Of a stretch of DNA of 64,000 bases, positions 51,068 through 59,821 are shown in pieces. Source of the DNA: Rariglobus sp041662485. Lineage in GTDB: Bacteria; Verrucomicrobiota; Verrucomicrobiia; Opitutales; Opitutaceae. The notes under the pieces are model-generated. The model saw nothing but the letters and a program-made list of their open reading frames with translations, ran no database searches and had not been told where the DNA came from. The position numbers and the translations under genes were made by a program. Location: contig JBAZSJ010000018.1 in the NCBI GenBank assembly GCA_041662485.1, positions 1 to 64,000 on the forward strand, given 5' to 3'. Numbering within the stretch: position 1 is the first letter of the stretch; the number at the start of each line of letters is the position of its first letter.

Positions 51068-52906
51068 GTGCCCCTCACCACCGCCTCGAAACTCCGTCTG
51101 TTCTGGAGCCTGGCGAAGCCGTTTTGGACCTCCGAGGAAAAGTGGCCCGCGCTTATTCTTCTCGGCTCTGTCCTGACAACCACCGCGCTCCAAAACTGGA
51201 TCGGCGTACGCCTGTCCTACTGGAACCGCGATTTTTTCAACACCGTCCAGCGCGGCGACTACAGCTACTTCGTCCACCTCGGCGCGGTGATGATCGGGCT
51301 CATCTTCCTCTCGATCACCTTCTGGCTCGCCGAGGACTTTCTCTTCTCGACACTCAAGATCCGCTGGCGCCGCTGGCTCACCACGCGCTTCCTCGACAAA
51401 TGGCTCGGCGACCGCGCCCACTACCTCGGCCAGCTCGACTCCGGCGGCGGCGACAATCCCGACCAGCGCATCAGCGAGGACATCCGCAGCTTCGTCTTCA
51501 CCTCCCTCGATCTGTTCATGCAGATCTTCTCCTCCGCGATCGGCTTCATCGCCTTCGTGGTCATCCTCTGGAATCTCTCCGAGGGCCCGCCCACTCCCCT
51601 CGGACGTCCGCCGCCCGTGGACATTTCCACCCACATCGCGTGGCTGGGCGCGACCTACCTCTGGATCTGGCACGCCTACGAAAACACCATGGCGTTCATC
51701 ACCGCCATCCCTGGCCATCTCGTGTGGTTCTGCTTCCTCTACTCGTGGCTCGGCTCATGGCTCGTGAGCCGCGTCGGCCGCCCGATCATCGGCCTCTCCT
51801 ACGAGCAGGAAAAACTCGAGGCCGACTTCCGCTTCGGCCTCATGCGCCTCCGCGAAAACAGCGAGAGCACCGCCCTCATCGAGGGCGAACCCGCCGAACG
51901 CCGCACCCTCGGCGCCAGCTTCGGCCGCATCGTCGGCAACTTCAACGCCCGCCTCCTCCGCCAGATCCACTTGAACGCCTTCAAGGCCGTTTATTTCCGC
52001 CTGTCCGACACCGTTCCCCTCCTCCTCTCCGCCCCGCGCTTCTTCGCCGGCATCATCTCGCTCGGCCAGCTCACCCAGCTCACCGGCGCGTTCGGACGCG
52101 TGCAAAGCAGCCTCAATCTTTTCATCAACAGCTTCGAGACCTTCGCCGGCTGGTGGGCCGTCACCCAGCGTCTCGACGGCTTCGTCCGCGGCATCGAACA
52201 CTCCCGCGAATTGCGGGCCACCCAGAGCCGCATCTACGACACCGGCCTCACCGGCGACCGCCTCGAAGTGCAGGACCTCGCCCTCTTCCGCCCCGACGGA
52301 CGCATGCTTCTCGCTCCGGTGACGTTCAGCCTCTCGCCCGGCGATTCCGTCCTCATCACCGGTCCCTCCGGCTGCGGCAAGAGCACGCTCCTCCGCGCCC
52401 TCGCCGGCCTCTGGCCCTACGAGCAGGGCATGGTGCATCTGCCCGATCCTTTCCGCTGCATGGTCATGCCGCAGAAACCCTATCTCCCCATCGGCACCCT
52501 GCGCGCCGCCGTGTGCTACCCAGAGCCCCCGGAAAACTTCACCGAAGAGGCCGTCCGCACCGCCCTCGCCTTGGCGCAAGCCCCGACCCTCGCCGCCCGC
52601 CTCGACGAGGAGGCCCACTGGTCGCAGACCCTCTCCGGCGGCGAACAGCAACGCGTGGCCCTGTCGCGCATCTTCCTGCACAAGCCGGCCTGGTTGTTCC
52701 TCGACGAGTCCACCTCCGCGATGGACGAAACCTCCGAGCACGCGTTCTACCTGAGCCTCCGCGCGACCCTGCCCGACATCACCTACCTCACCATCGCGCA
52801 CCGCAGCACCTTGAAGGCGTTTCACGTCCGCAACTTCGCCATCGTCGCCCAGGAAGACGGCTCGCACCAGCTCACCGAGGTCAGCAACGCCATGGCCAAC
52901 TGGTAG
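51068..52906 (+). CDS. SbmA/BacA-type ABC transporter (fused permease-ATPase)
   Basis: This is a single-chain half transporter in which membrane and ATPase domains are fused. The 612-residue product starts with about six membrane helices in the SbmA/BacA-like (ABC_membrane_2) fold, including LSYWNRDFFNTVQRGDYSYF (about 50-69). The ATPase follows, with Walker A GPSGCGKST (about 434-442), signature LSGGEQQR (about 522-529) and Walker B WLFLDESTSAMD (about 541-552). The start is a GTG at 51068. Relatives import peptides, vitamin B12 or very-long-chain lipids; the substrate is open. A CAAAGTAACC hairpin follows the stop codon. Confidence 0.88.
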   Translation: MPLTTASKLRLFWSLAKPFWTSEEKWPALILLGSVLTTTALQNWIGVRLSYWNRDFFNTVQRGDYSYFVHLGAVMIGLIFLSITFWLAEDFLFSTLKIRWRRWLTTRFLDKWLGDRAHYLGQLDSGGGDNPDQRISEDIRSFVFTSLDLFMQIFSSAIGFIAFVVILWNLSEGPPTPLGRPPPVDISTHIAWLGATYLWIWHAYENTMAFITAIPGHLVWFCFLYSWLGSWLVSRVGRPIIGLSYEQEKLEADFRFGLMRLRENSESTALIEGEPAERRTLGASFGRIVGNFNARLLRQIHLNAFKAVYFRLSDTVPLLLSAPRFFAGIISLGQLTQLTGAFGRVQSSLNLFINSFETFAGWWAVTQRLDGFVRGIEHSRELRATQSRIYDTGLTGDRLEVQDLALFRPDGRMLLAPVTFSLSPGDSVLITGPSGCGKSTLLRALAGLWPYEQGMVHLPDPFRCMVMPQKPYLPIGTLRAAVCYPEPPENFTEEAVRTALALAQAPTLAARLDEEAHWSQTLSGGEQQRVALSRIFLHKPAWLFLDESTSAMDETSEHAFYLSLRATLPDITYLTIAHRSTLKAFHVRNFAIVAQEDGSHQLTEVSNAMANW

Positions 52907-52909
52907 GCA

Positions 52910-53040
52910 GACAAAGTAACCCAATAGGTTACTTTGTCTCCGGCGGCATCAGCCGCCCCTCCGCTTAATCGTGGAGGCCATTGGCCGGAACTGCTCCCAG
53001 AGAATCGCCCCATTGGGCGATTCCATTAGTGGTTAAAAAT
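52910..53040. repeat. Hairpin-plus-cassette repeat, copy 2
   Basis: The hairpin GACAAAGTAACC/GGTTACTTTGTC (52910-52938, loop CAATA) is followed by GGCGGCATCAGCCGCCCCTC and, at the far end, CATTAGTGGTTAAAA. The arrangement repeats at 53990-54115 and, without the hairpin, at 32738-32836. Confidence 0.9.
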
Positions 53041-53109
53041 TCCGGACTCCGATTTCTGAAGGTCACGCCCCAAGCGTAACTCGCCCCGCCCTGCGCACGT
53101 CCCCTGATC

Positions 53110-53997
53110 ATGCGCCTCACCCTGTTCCTCGCGCTCGCCCTCGCCACCTCAAGCCCCGCGCTTTTCGCCCAAGGTCTCCCGTCCGACGCCCGTCCGCTGC
53201 GCGACCTCGCCTACGTCGAAAACGGCCACGCCCGCCAGAAGCTCGACCTCTACCTTCCCGCCGCGACCAACTCCACCGCGACCCGCCCGCTCATAATCTG
53301 GATTCACGGCGGCGGCTGGAAAGCCGGCGACAAACGCCAGTGCCCCGCCACCCGCCTCGTGTCCGAAGGCTACGCCGTCGCCAGCCTCAACTACCGTCTC
53401 AGTCAGGACGCGGTCTTCCCCGCGCAACTCGAAGACTGCAAAACCGCCGTCCGCTGGCTCCGCGCCCACGCCGCCGAGTATCACCTCGATCCCAACCGCT
53501 TCGCCGCCTGGGGCAGCTCCGCCGGCGGCCACCTCGTCGCGCTCCTCGGCGTCACCGGCAAGACGCGCGAATTCGATGTCGGCGCCAACCTCAACGTCTC
53601 CAGCGCCGTCCAGTGCGTCGTCGATTACTTCGGCCCGACCGACATGCTCACGATGGGCAGCATGTCCGGCCCGCGATCGCGCATCTCGCACGACGACCCC
53701 AACTCGCCGGAATCACGGCTCCTCGGCGGCCCGGTCCAGAAAAACCCCAGGCTCGCCCTCCGCGCCAGCCCCACGACCTACGTGCAGCCCGGCGCGGCGC
53801 CCTTCCTGATCGTCCACGGCGACGCCGACCCAACCGTGCCCATGGGCCAAAGCCAGTTGTTCGACGAAAAACTCCGCGCCGCCGGCAACGCGAGCACCCT
53901 GCACATCGTCAAAGGCGGCGGCCACGGCCAACGTTTCGGCCCCGACGTCTTCCGCCTCACCGAAGACTTCCTCAAAAAACACCTGCAACCAAAGTAA
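53110..53997 (+). CDS. Secreted alpha/beta hydrolase (carboxylesterase-like)
   Basis: This is an exported esterase/lipase of the hormone-sensitive-lipase type. The 295-residue product has a signal peptide (MRLTLFLALALATSSPALFA), the oxyanion-hole motif IHGGGWKAGDK (about 64-74), the nucleophile elbow GSSAGGH (about 138-144), a later Asp in VHGDADPTVPMG, and the catalytic His in KGGGHGQRF. Such enzymes deacetylate plant polysaccharides in Verrucomicrobiota. The stop codon is built into the arm of the following hairpin repeat. The substrate is unknown. Confidence 0.87.
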   Translation: MRLTLFLALALATSSPALFAQGLPSDARPLRDLAYVENGHARQKLDLYLPAATNSTATRPLIIWIHGGGWKAGDKRQCPATRLVSEGYAVASLNYRLSQDAVFPAQLEDCKTAVRWLRAHAAEYHLDPNRFAAWGSSAGGHLVALLGVTGKTREFDVGANLNVSSAVQCVVDYFGPTDMLTMGSMSGPRSRISHDDPNSPESRLLGGPVQKNPRLALRASPTTYVQPGAAPFLIVHGDADPTVPMGQSQLFDEKLRAAGNASTLHIVKGGGHGQRFGPDVFRLTEDFLKKHLQPK

Positions 53998-54115
53998 CCC
54001 AATAGGTTACTTTGCTCCCGGCGGCATCAGCCGCCCCTCCGCTGGATCGTGAAGGCCACGAGCACCGCTCGCCCCGCCACTGCGGGGTTGGGCGATTCCA
54101 TTAGTGGTAAAAACT
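53990..54115. repeat. Hairpin-plus-cassette repeat, copy 3
   Basis: CAAAGTAACC / GGTTACTTTG (53990-54014) includes the TAA stop of the esterase gene in its left arm. The GGCGGCATCAGCCGCCCCTC cassette follows, ending GGGCGATTCCATTAGTGG. Confidence 0.9.
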
Positions 54116-54128
54116 CGACCCCCGGTGC

Positions 54129-54842
54129 CTAAACTCCTCGCCAACTTGTCTTCGTTCGTTTCGCCAACAAGGCATCAAACCTCCTCCGGTGCAGTTCCCC
54201 GTCCAGCACATCGTAATGCTGAGGCACGATGAAACGCGCATTCAGCCGTCTCGCCTTCTCAAGGCTGTCCGCGATGAGTTCTGGCGCGCTGTTCAAAATC
54301 GCCGGCGGCAGATGCACGTTGAAAAAATAACTCGCGAACAAATCCCCGCTGAACAGCAAATCACGCCGCGCGCTGTAAAAGCCGCAGTGCCCCGACGTAT
54401 GCCCGGGAAGATGGACCACCCGCAGTCCGCCCCAGAAGGGCAACTCGTCTCCATCGTTCAAAAACCGATCTATCCGGACCGCACCACCCGCCCGCAAAAA
54501 TCTCCGCCCGGCCCGCTCCAACCGGCCGCACCACCGATTGATGCCCGCATAGGGAAACACCCCGTCGATGTGCGCCTGCTCGGCCGGATGCGCATAAACC
54601 GGCGCACCGGTCCATTGCTTCGCCCAGACAAGATTGCCCGCATGGTCGAGATGTCCGTGCGTCAGCAAGATGGCCTTGACCGCCTCCGCCCGCAGCCCGA
54701 GCCGTCGCAGGCAACGACGGATTTGCCAAGGTTCCCCTACCAGACCCGTGTCGAGCAGCACCGCCTCGCCTCGCTCATCGACCAGCAAGTGACAGCAGCC
54801 CATCACGCCGCGAATCGTATATATTCCCTTGGGCGCGCTCAT
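54129..54842 (-). CDS. MBL-fold metallo-hydrolase
   Basis: This is a zinc-dependent hydrolase of the metallo-beta-lactamase fold. The 237-residue product has the metal motif LLTHGHLDHAGN (about 59-70), the later His in LPGHTSGHCGFY (about 143-154), the bridging Asp in LFSGDLF, and a final His in VPQHYDVLDGELH. The start overlaps the chrA stop by 4 bases, so the two genes are coupled. Relatives include glyoxalase II and lactonases; the substrate is unclear. Confidence 0.85.
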   Translation of the reverse strand: MSAPKGIYTIRGVMGCCHLLVDERGEAVLLDTGLVGEPWQIRRCLRRLGLRAEAVKAILLTHGHLDHAGNLVWAKQWTGAPVYAHPAEQAHIDGVFPYAGINRWCGRLERAGRRFLRAGGAVRIDRFLNDGDELPFWGGLRVVHLPGHTSGHCGFYSARRDLLFSGDLFASYFFNVHLPPAILNSAPELIADSLEKARRLNARFIVPQHYDVLDGELHRRRFDALLAKRTKTSWRGV

Positions 54843-56161
54843 GTGATCCAACTCCACGCCAGCCCCAGCGCCCCGCTCGCCGCGATCACTCCGATCAGGT
54901 TCGCCTTGAACCGGTGCAACGCCACGAACGCCGCCGCGCCCGCCGCCAGCGCGAACCAGTCCACGCTCGCCCACGTCCCCGCCGGCACGATCACGTGCCA
55001 GCCGAACCACACCGCGAGGTTCAAAATCACGCCCACCACGCTCGCCGTCACCGCGCTGAGCGCCGCCGTCAGCAACTTCTGACCGCGCAACCGCTCGATG
55101 TGCGGCGCCCCCAGGAAAATCCACAGGAAGCACGGCACGAACGTCACCCACGTCGTGATCATCGCGCCCAACGTCGCCGCCACCAGCGGCGACAACGCGC
55201 CCGGATGATTCCAGCCGCCCATGAACCCCACGAACTGGAGCACCATGATGAGCGGCCCCGGCGTCGTCTCTGCAAACGCCAACCCGTCGAGCATCTGCGG
55301 CGCCGCCAGCCACGCATGCGTCCCCACCGCCTGCTGCGCCACGTAGGGTAGCACCGCGTAAGCGCCACCGAACGTCACCATCGCCGCCTTGCTGAAAAAC
55401 AACCCCTCCTGCGCCAGCGTGCCCGCCCAACCCTGCCACAGTCCGACCGCGATGATCGGCGCCGCCCACAACCCGCCGCAGACCGCGACCACGCGCAGCG
55501 CCCGTCCACAAGTCGGCTTCACCGAAAAACTCTCCGCCGCGTCATCGATGACCGCCTCCTCTGGAGGGCGGGCCGCCGTGCCCGCCGCTCCGTGCCCACC
55601 GCCTCCCAAAACAAACTTCACCGGCGCATACCGCCCGCCCACGAACCCCACCGCCGCCGCCCCAAACACGATCACCGGAAACGGCACCTTCAAAAAAAAG
55701 ATCAACCCGAACGCCGCCGCCGCGATGCCCCACATCACGCCGTTTTTGAGCGCCTTGCTCCCGATGCGCAGCACCGCCGCGAAGACGATCGCCATCACCG
55801 CCGGCTTCAGTCCGTAAAAAATCGCCGCGATCCAAGGCACCGCGCCATACGCGACATAGACATAACTGAGCGCCCACAAAATCACCGCCGACGGCAGCAC
55901 AAAGAGCACGCCCGCCACGACGCCGCCCCACGTGCGATGCAGCAGCCAGCCGCAGTAAACCGCCAGCTGTTGCGCCTCGGGCCCCGGCAGCAGCATGCAG
56001 AAGTTGAGCGCGTGCAGAAACCTCTCCTGCCCGATCCAATTCTTCCGCTCGACCAGCTCGTGCTGCATGATCGCGATCTGCCCCGCCGGCCCGCCGAAGC
56101 TGATGAACCCCAGCTTGAGCCAGAATCGCACTGCCTCGCGAAAAGTGGGATGCACCGCCAT
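54839..56161 (-). CDS. chrA: ChrA-family chromate transporter (long form)
   Basis: ChrA proteins export chromate driven by the proton gradient, though many family members have unknown anions. The 440-residue product has two homologous halves. The first carries the family block FGGPAGQIAIMQHELVERKNW (about 22-42) and the second FGGAYAVLPYVAQQAV (near 255). A glycine-rich linker (GGGGHGAAGTAARPPEE, about 195) joins them and is encoded by repeat-like DNA (55561-55605). I start at the ATG at 56161 (MAVHPTFREAVRFW); upstream sequence is unrelated. It is coupled to the MBL gene. Confidence 0.9.
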   Translation of the reverse strand: MAVHPTFREAVRFWLKLGFISFGGPAGQIAIMQHELVERKNWIGQERFLHALNFCMLLPGPEAQQLAVYCGWLLHRTWGGVVAGVLFVLPSAVILWALSYVYVAYGAVPWIAAIFYGLKPAVMAIVFAAVLRIGSKALKNGVMWGIAAAAFGLIFFLKVPFPVIVFGAAAVGFVGGRYAPVKFVLGGGGHGAAGTAARPPEEAVIDDAAESFSVKPTCGRALRVVAVCGGLWAAPIIAVGLWQGWAGTLAQEGLFFSKAAMVTFGGAYAVLPYVAQQAVGTHAWLAAPQMLDGLAFAETTPGPLIMVLQFVGFMGGWNHPGALSPLVAATLGAMITTWVTFVPCFLWIFLGAPHIERLRGQKLLTAALSAVTASVVGVILNLAVWFGWHVIVPAGTWASVDWFALAAGAAAFVALHRFKANLIGVIAASGALGLAWSWIT

Positions 56162-56282
56162 GAGACGCTGACACTGGCCAACAGCGCTTTGAGGGCAAAT
56201 CCCGAAAGCACCGCCCCGTGTCGGCTCAGATATCGCCTCGCCAACCACGCCAAGGAGCCTGTATCTAAAAACCCACACCGCC

Positions 56283-56582
56283 ATGATTCACCATCCTCCC
56301 GCAGGCCGAGACGCCCTCATCGCCTACGTCATGGGATTGGCGATGGCCTGTCCGTTCGAGCAGGACAACCCGTGCGATTGCCCGCTGCACATGCTGAGGA
56401 AAAAAGCACTGGGGGATCGCCTCGCCTGGGCAAAATCGCTCTGCGACGATGAGCTCATGAAAATCGCCACCACGCACTGCATCTGCCTCGAAAAAAAGGT
56501 GGATCTGCAGTCCAAGGCAGACCGGAACGCGCAGACGCTCCCCAAAGAAAACAGGCGCAAAGCCGTAAGCTTACGCCTGTGA
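56283..56582 (+). CDS. Small cysteine-rich protein of unknown function
   Basis: The 99-residue product is short and hydrophilic, with cysteines in CPFEQDNPCDCPLHMLRK (about 23-40), SLCDDEL and TTHCICLEKK (about 64-73). The CPF-x4-NP-x-x-CPL pattern and a following DDEL-x3-A-x-x-H block recall small conserved proteins of Verrucomicrobiota that lack a known role. The cysteines and histidine could bind a metal. It stands alone between divergently placed chrA and the Bax-inhibitor gene. The last 20 residues are lysine-rich and overlap the terminator hairpin. Confidence 0.6.
   Translation: MIHHPPAGRDALIAYVMGLAMACPFEQDNPCDCPLHMLRKKALGDRLAWAKSLCDDELMKIATTHCICLEKKVDLQSKADRNAQTLPKENRRKAVSLRL
56543..56580 (-). 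terminator. Terminator of the Bax-inhibitor-1 gene
   Basis: On the minus strand the stem ACAGGCG/CGCCTGT (56574-56580 and 56551-56557) encloses a 16-base loop with an internal TAAGCTTA. It is followed by TTTTCTTT. It lies 26 bases after the stop of the gene at 56607. Confidence 0.65.
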
Positions 56583-56606
56583 AATTCGCCGGAATCCGGC
56601 GGCGTC

Positions 56607-57311
56607 TTAGCGGCGCGAACCCATCACGATGCGCAGCACATACCAGAGCAGCAGCATCACACCGGAGAAGAGCGCCAGCGACGCGGCCACATGCTGGTTG
56701 GTGCGGTAGTGGTGGATGACGTTGGACGTCGTGTAGAGAATCGAGCCGCCCGCGAAAAACACCATCACCGCGGCGAACAGCAGCCCAAGCGTGAAGCCAA
56801 AGAGGATGCTGCACACGATCACACCCATCGCGATAAAACCACCGATGGTGAGAATGCTGCCGAGAAACGAGAAGTCCTTGCGCGTGATAAACGCCGTCGC
56901 CGTCAACCCCGCGAACAACAACCCCGTGATGATGCCCGCCATCGGGATGACGTCCGCATCGCTGCGATAAGCCGCCATATACATGAGCGGCAGGAAAATC
57001 ACCGCCTCCGCCACCACGAACAGCCCCAGGCCGAGATACTGCATGGACGGAGCGGCTTCGGAGCGCGCCAGCTTGTCCGCCAGCCACGACACGCCCATGA
57101 AAGCGCCCAACGTCACCAGCCACCCCATGCCGCCCAGCATGGCGCCGATCATGTTTTCAACCCCCGGCAGGTACAGGAGAATCGTCTCCAAAATCACGAA
57201 GGCCAGAATGGCGACGGCCAGATGCAGATAGGTGCGACGAATAAACAGCGCGCGTTCCGAAGCTTCCGCGTCGGCGGCCGTGAGAAATGGATTACCGGAA
57301 GTATATTGCAT
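56607..57311 (-). CDS. Bax inhibitor-1 family membrane protein (YccA/YbhL-like)
   Basis: Members are seven-helix proteins of the inner membrane, linked to calcium leak and to protease modulation. The 234-residue product shows seven hydrophobic helices, the family pattern TYLHLAVAILAF (about 28) and a final VLRIVMGSRR. The acidic pair typical of the pore is probably within the last helices. I start at the ATG at 57311 (MQYTSGNPFLTA); the earlier frame has no conserved sequence. It is monocistronic. Confidence 0.88.
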   Translation of the reverse strand: MQYTSGNPFLTAADAEASERALFIRRTYLHLAVAILAFVILETILLYLPGVENMIGAMLGGMGWLVTLGAFMGVSWLADKLARSEAAPSMQYLGLGLFVVAEAVIFLPLMYMAAYRSDADVIPMAGIITGLLFAGLTATAFITRKDFSFLGSILTIGGFIAMGVIVCSILFGFTLGLLFAAVMVFFAGGSILYTTSNVIHHYRTNQHVAASLALFSGVMLLLWYVLRIVMGSRR

Positions 57312-57394
57312 GGGAGGAAGAAAGAATGACGGTTGCGAGACCCCGCCAAGCTGCATGCGTTCTCCCGTCCTGCCAATCGCAAATCGACGAAGAT

Positions 57395-57420
57395 AGGGCG
57401 CGGATTTTATCCCGCGCCCT
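57395..57420 (-). terminator. Hairpin after the porin gene
   Basis: Nine perfect pairs, AGGGCGCGG / CCGCGCCCT, with an 8-base loop, 32 bases after the porin stop. The T-run that follows on the minus strand is poor, so it may protect the 3' end rather than end transcription on its own. Confidence 0.5.
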
Positions 57421-57451
57421 CGATCCGACACGGCGACCGACGTCGCCTTGC

Positions 57452-58693
57452 TCAGAAGCTCGCGCCGAACTGCACGCCGAGGACGATCGCGTCGTCGATG
57501 TTGCCCGTGCCGCCGGGGCGCTTGATCCACTGCACGTCCGGCTGGATGTAGGCATACTTCGTCACCTGCACGCGGTGGCCGAGTTCGAAAACCATCTCGT
57601 TGCTCACCGAACTTCCGCCGCCCGCGACGAGCTGGTCGGAGTATTGGTTGCTGAACCCGCCGTAAGTCGCAAAGAAAACCGTGCGGTCATCAGAGCGTCC
57701 GGGGATCAACCCTTTATAATTCGCGCCGACCGAGGACTGCACCGGGATGATCGCGACCTTGTCCTGCGCCGTGTAGGCGAAGGTGGCGAAGAGAGTCAGA
57801 CCTTCGTCCGCCGTGCCGGGTTCGCGATAGACCTGATAATCACCATGCGCGTAGAACCGCGTGAAGTGATCCGTCGTGGAGGCCGTGTTAAACTCGGGCA
57901 GATCCATGAGGAACGCGTTGTTCATGCCCACGAAGAAGTGGGCGGGCCGGCCGGCGAACTGCGGATTCCAGTCGAACTGCGTGAAGATCGAGACGCCGTC
58001 GTCATGCGCGATGCTCAGGTCCATGCCGTGCTTCGAGGCGGTGAACATGTCGGGCGAGATTTGGAACACGCCGAGCTGGAAGAAACTCTCGTCGCTCGTC
58101 TTCGCCTTCACGCGGCCGCCCCACACCGCGAACGGATAGGACGTCATCACGCCGTCGAAGAGCACGGCGCGGATCTGGCCGTCCACCGCGTTGTTCAGCG
58201 AGTAGCCGTAGAGCGGCGAGCCCACGAAGTCGTCGGTCGCGGTCATGCGGCCGAATTTTACGGAAAGGTTTCCGTCGTTGAAGGTCTTTTCGAGGGTCAC
58301 GTTGTAGAGGAACGTGGTCTGGCCGCCCACGAGCTGCATGACGCTGTATTGGCTGCCCACGGAGGGCGTGATGTCGCTGCCGGCGCGGTTGATGCCGGAG
58401 ATCGTGAACCTGGTGTTTTGCCAGCCCAGAAGTTTCTGCAGGTCGAACTTCGCGCCGAAGAAGACATCGCTCGCGTAGTTGGTCTCGCTGCGGATGCCGC
58501 CGGAGACATTGGAGGCGACGATGGCGTTGTAATAGGCGAAGACGTCGACGCCCTGGTCGGCGAGTTTGGTGCGGGCACCGCCCCAATCGCCGGTGAGGCG
58601 GTCGGAGAACGGTGCGGGCGTATTGGCCGCCTGCTCGGCGCCCACGAGGGCGGCGGAGCTGGCGAGGAGGACGGACAGGAGCTTGGTTTTCAT
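57452..58693 (-). CDS. OprB-type carbohydrate porin
   Basis: OprB porins are 16-stranded outer-membrane channels that let sugars in. The 413-residue product has a signal peptide (MKTKLLSVLLASSAALVGA), then RLTGDWGGARTKLADQGVDV (about 32-51), the OprB opening motif. Many aromatic-flanked beta strands follow, ending FGASF with the terminal Phe needed for outer-membrane assembly. I start at the ATG at 58693. It follows fruK after 134 bases, so it is likely the entry route for fructose or a fructose-containing sugar. Confidence 0.88.
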   Translation of the reverse strand: MKTKLLSVLLASSAALVGAEQAANTPAPFSDRLTGDWGGARTKLADQGVDVFAYYNAIVASNVSGGIRSETNYASDVFFGAKFDLQKLLGWQNTRFTISGINRAGSDITPSVGSQYSVMQLVGGQTTFLYNVTLEKTFNDGNLSVKFGRMTATDDFVGSPLYGYSLNNAVDGQIRAVLFDGVMTSYPFAVWGGRVKAKTSDESFFQLGVFQISPDMFTASKHGMDLSIAHDDGVSIFTQFDWNPQFAGRPAHFFVGMNNAFLMDLPEFNTASTTDHFTRFYAHGDYQVYREPGTADEGLTLFATFAYTAQDKVAIIPVQSSVGANYKGLIPGRSDDRTVFFATYGGFSNQYSDQLVAGGGSSVSNEMVFELGHRVQVTKYAYIQPDVQWIKRPGGTGNIDDAIVLGVQFGASF

Positions 58694-58745
58694 GGTCGGG
58701 GTTTGGGTTAAGGAAATAGGCAAAGCAGTAGCTATCGGTGTTGGT

Positions 58746-58819
58746 TGTAGGAGCGGCTTTACGCCGCGATTCCGGAGGCGTGCTTGCGCACGTCATCGCG
58801 GTATAAAGCCGCTCCTACA
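58746..58819. repeat. REP-like GTAGGAGC inverted pair between fruK and the porin
   Basis: TGTAGGAGCGGCTTTACGCC plus GCGAT (58746-58770) faces an inverted copy at 58795-58819 (imperfect by one base). The spacer is a small hairpin of its own. Confidence 0.9.
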
Positions 58820-58827
58820 TTTCGGAA

Positions 58828-59769
58828 TCAGTGGTTCGGTTGGGTGATCTGCACGCGACTCACGAACGCCTCGACAGAGCCCTGTGAATCGGGGCCGTCG
58901 TCGGTGCGCGTGAGCGCGGAAAGGGAGAAGGCGGTTGCCAGACGCGCGGTGTCGGCGAGCGGCAGGTTGCGGAGCTGCGCGGCGATGATGCCGGCAACCA
59001 TCGCATCACCCGCGCCCACCGTGCTGCGCACGGCGACGGACGGCGGACGGGCTACGACAACTTCGTCGGCCGTGACGAAGCACGCCCCGTCGGCACCGCG
59101 AGAAACGGCGACGAGCTTCACCCCGCCGGCAACAAGTTCTCGCGCCGCCGCGATCACGTCGGCCTCGGTCGAAAGCGTCCGACCGAGGTGCGCCTCAAGC
59201 TCGTGGACGTTGGGCTTGATGATGTCGGGCGCGGCCTGCAGGGCCTCGCGCAACGCCTCGCCGCTCGTGTCGAGCACGGTGCGGACGCCGCGGGCCTTCA
59301 GCGTCGTGATGAACTCGCGATAGATGGATGCGGGAACACCGGGAGGAAGGCTGCCGGCAAGCACGCACCAGCCGCCGGAAAGCGCGGTGAGCTGGCCGCG
59401 AAGCGCGGCCAGGTCGGCGACGGTCGGTGTTAGCCCGGGAAAATTGATGTCGGTCGTCTCATTGCGGACCGGGTCGGTGATCTTGATGCCCACGCGGGTT
59501 GATCCCGGCAGACGCACAAAACGGTCCTCGATACCGCGGGCTGAAAAAAACGCGGTGAAGGCGGTCTCGTTGTTGCGTCCGAGAAACCCCAGCCCAGCGA
59601 CAGCGTGACCGTGCTCGGCGAGCGCAGCGGCGACATTGATGCCCTTGCCACCTGCGCGGTCGCTGGTGCGTTCGACGCGGTTGACCGCCCCGGCGGTGAA
59701 GCCGGGGATCGTCACCGTGCGGTCGATGGCGGGGTTGAGCGTGAGGGTGGTGATGACGGAAGTGGACAT
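58828..59769 (-). CDS. fruK: 1-phosphofructokinase
   Basis: The enzyme phosphorylates fructose 1-phosphate, the PTS product, to fructose 1,6-bisphosphate. The 313-residue PfkB-family product has TLTLNPAIDRTV (about 8-19), GGKGINVAAALAEHG (about 40-54), VLDTSGEAL and the catalytic GAGDAMVAGI (about 251-260). These PfkB blocks, with the NPAIDR start and the PTS context, mark FruK rather than ribokinase. It lies 52 bases after the PTS fusion gene; a single GTAGGAGC unit fills that gap. Confidence 0.94.
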   Translation of the reverse strand: MSTSVITTLTLNPAIDRTVTIPGFTAGAVNRVERTSDRAGGKGINVAAALAEHGHAVAGLGFLGRNNETAFTAFFSARGIEDRFVRLPGSTRVGIKITDPVRNETTDINFPGLTPTVADLAALRGQLTALSGGWCVLAGSLPPGVPASIYREFITTLKARGVRTVLDTSGEALREALQAAPDIIKPNVHELEAHLGRTLSTEADVIAAARELVAGGVKLVAVSRGADGACFVTADEVVVARPPSVAVRSTVGAGDAMVAGIIAAQLRNLPLADTARLATAFSLSALTRTDDGPDSQGSVEAFVSRVQITQPNH

Positions 59770-59780
59770 GACGGCTTGGG

Positions 59781-59805
59781 TGTAGGAGCGGCTTTACGCC
59801 GCGAT
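59781..59805. repeat. Single GTAGGAGC unit between fruB and fruK
   Basis: TGTAGGAGCGGCTTTACGCC plus GCGAT, identical to the left arm at 58746-58770. Confidence 0.85.
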
Positions 59806-59821
59806 GGTTCGAGCGTCAGTT

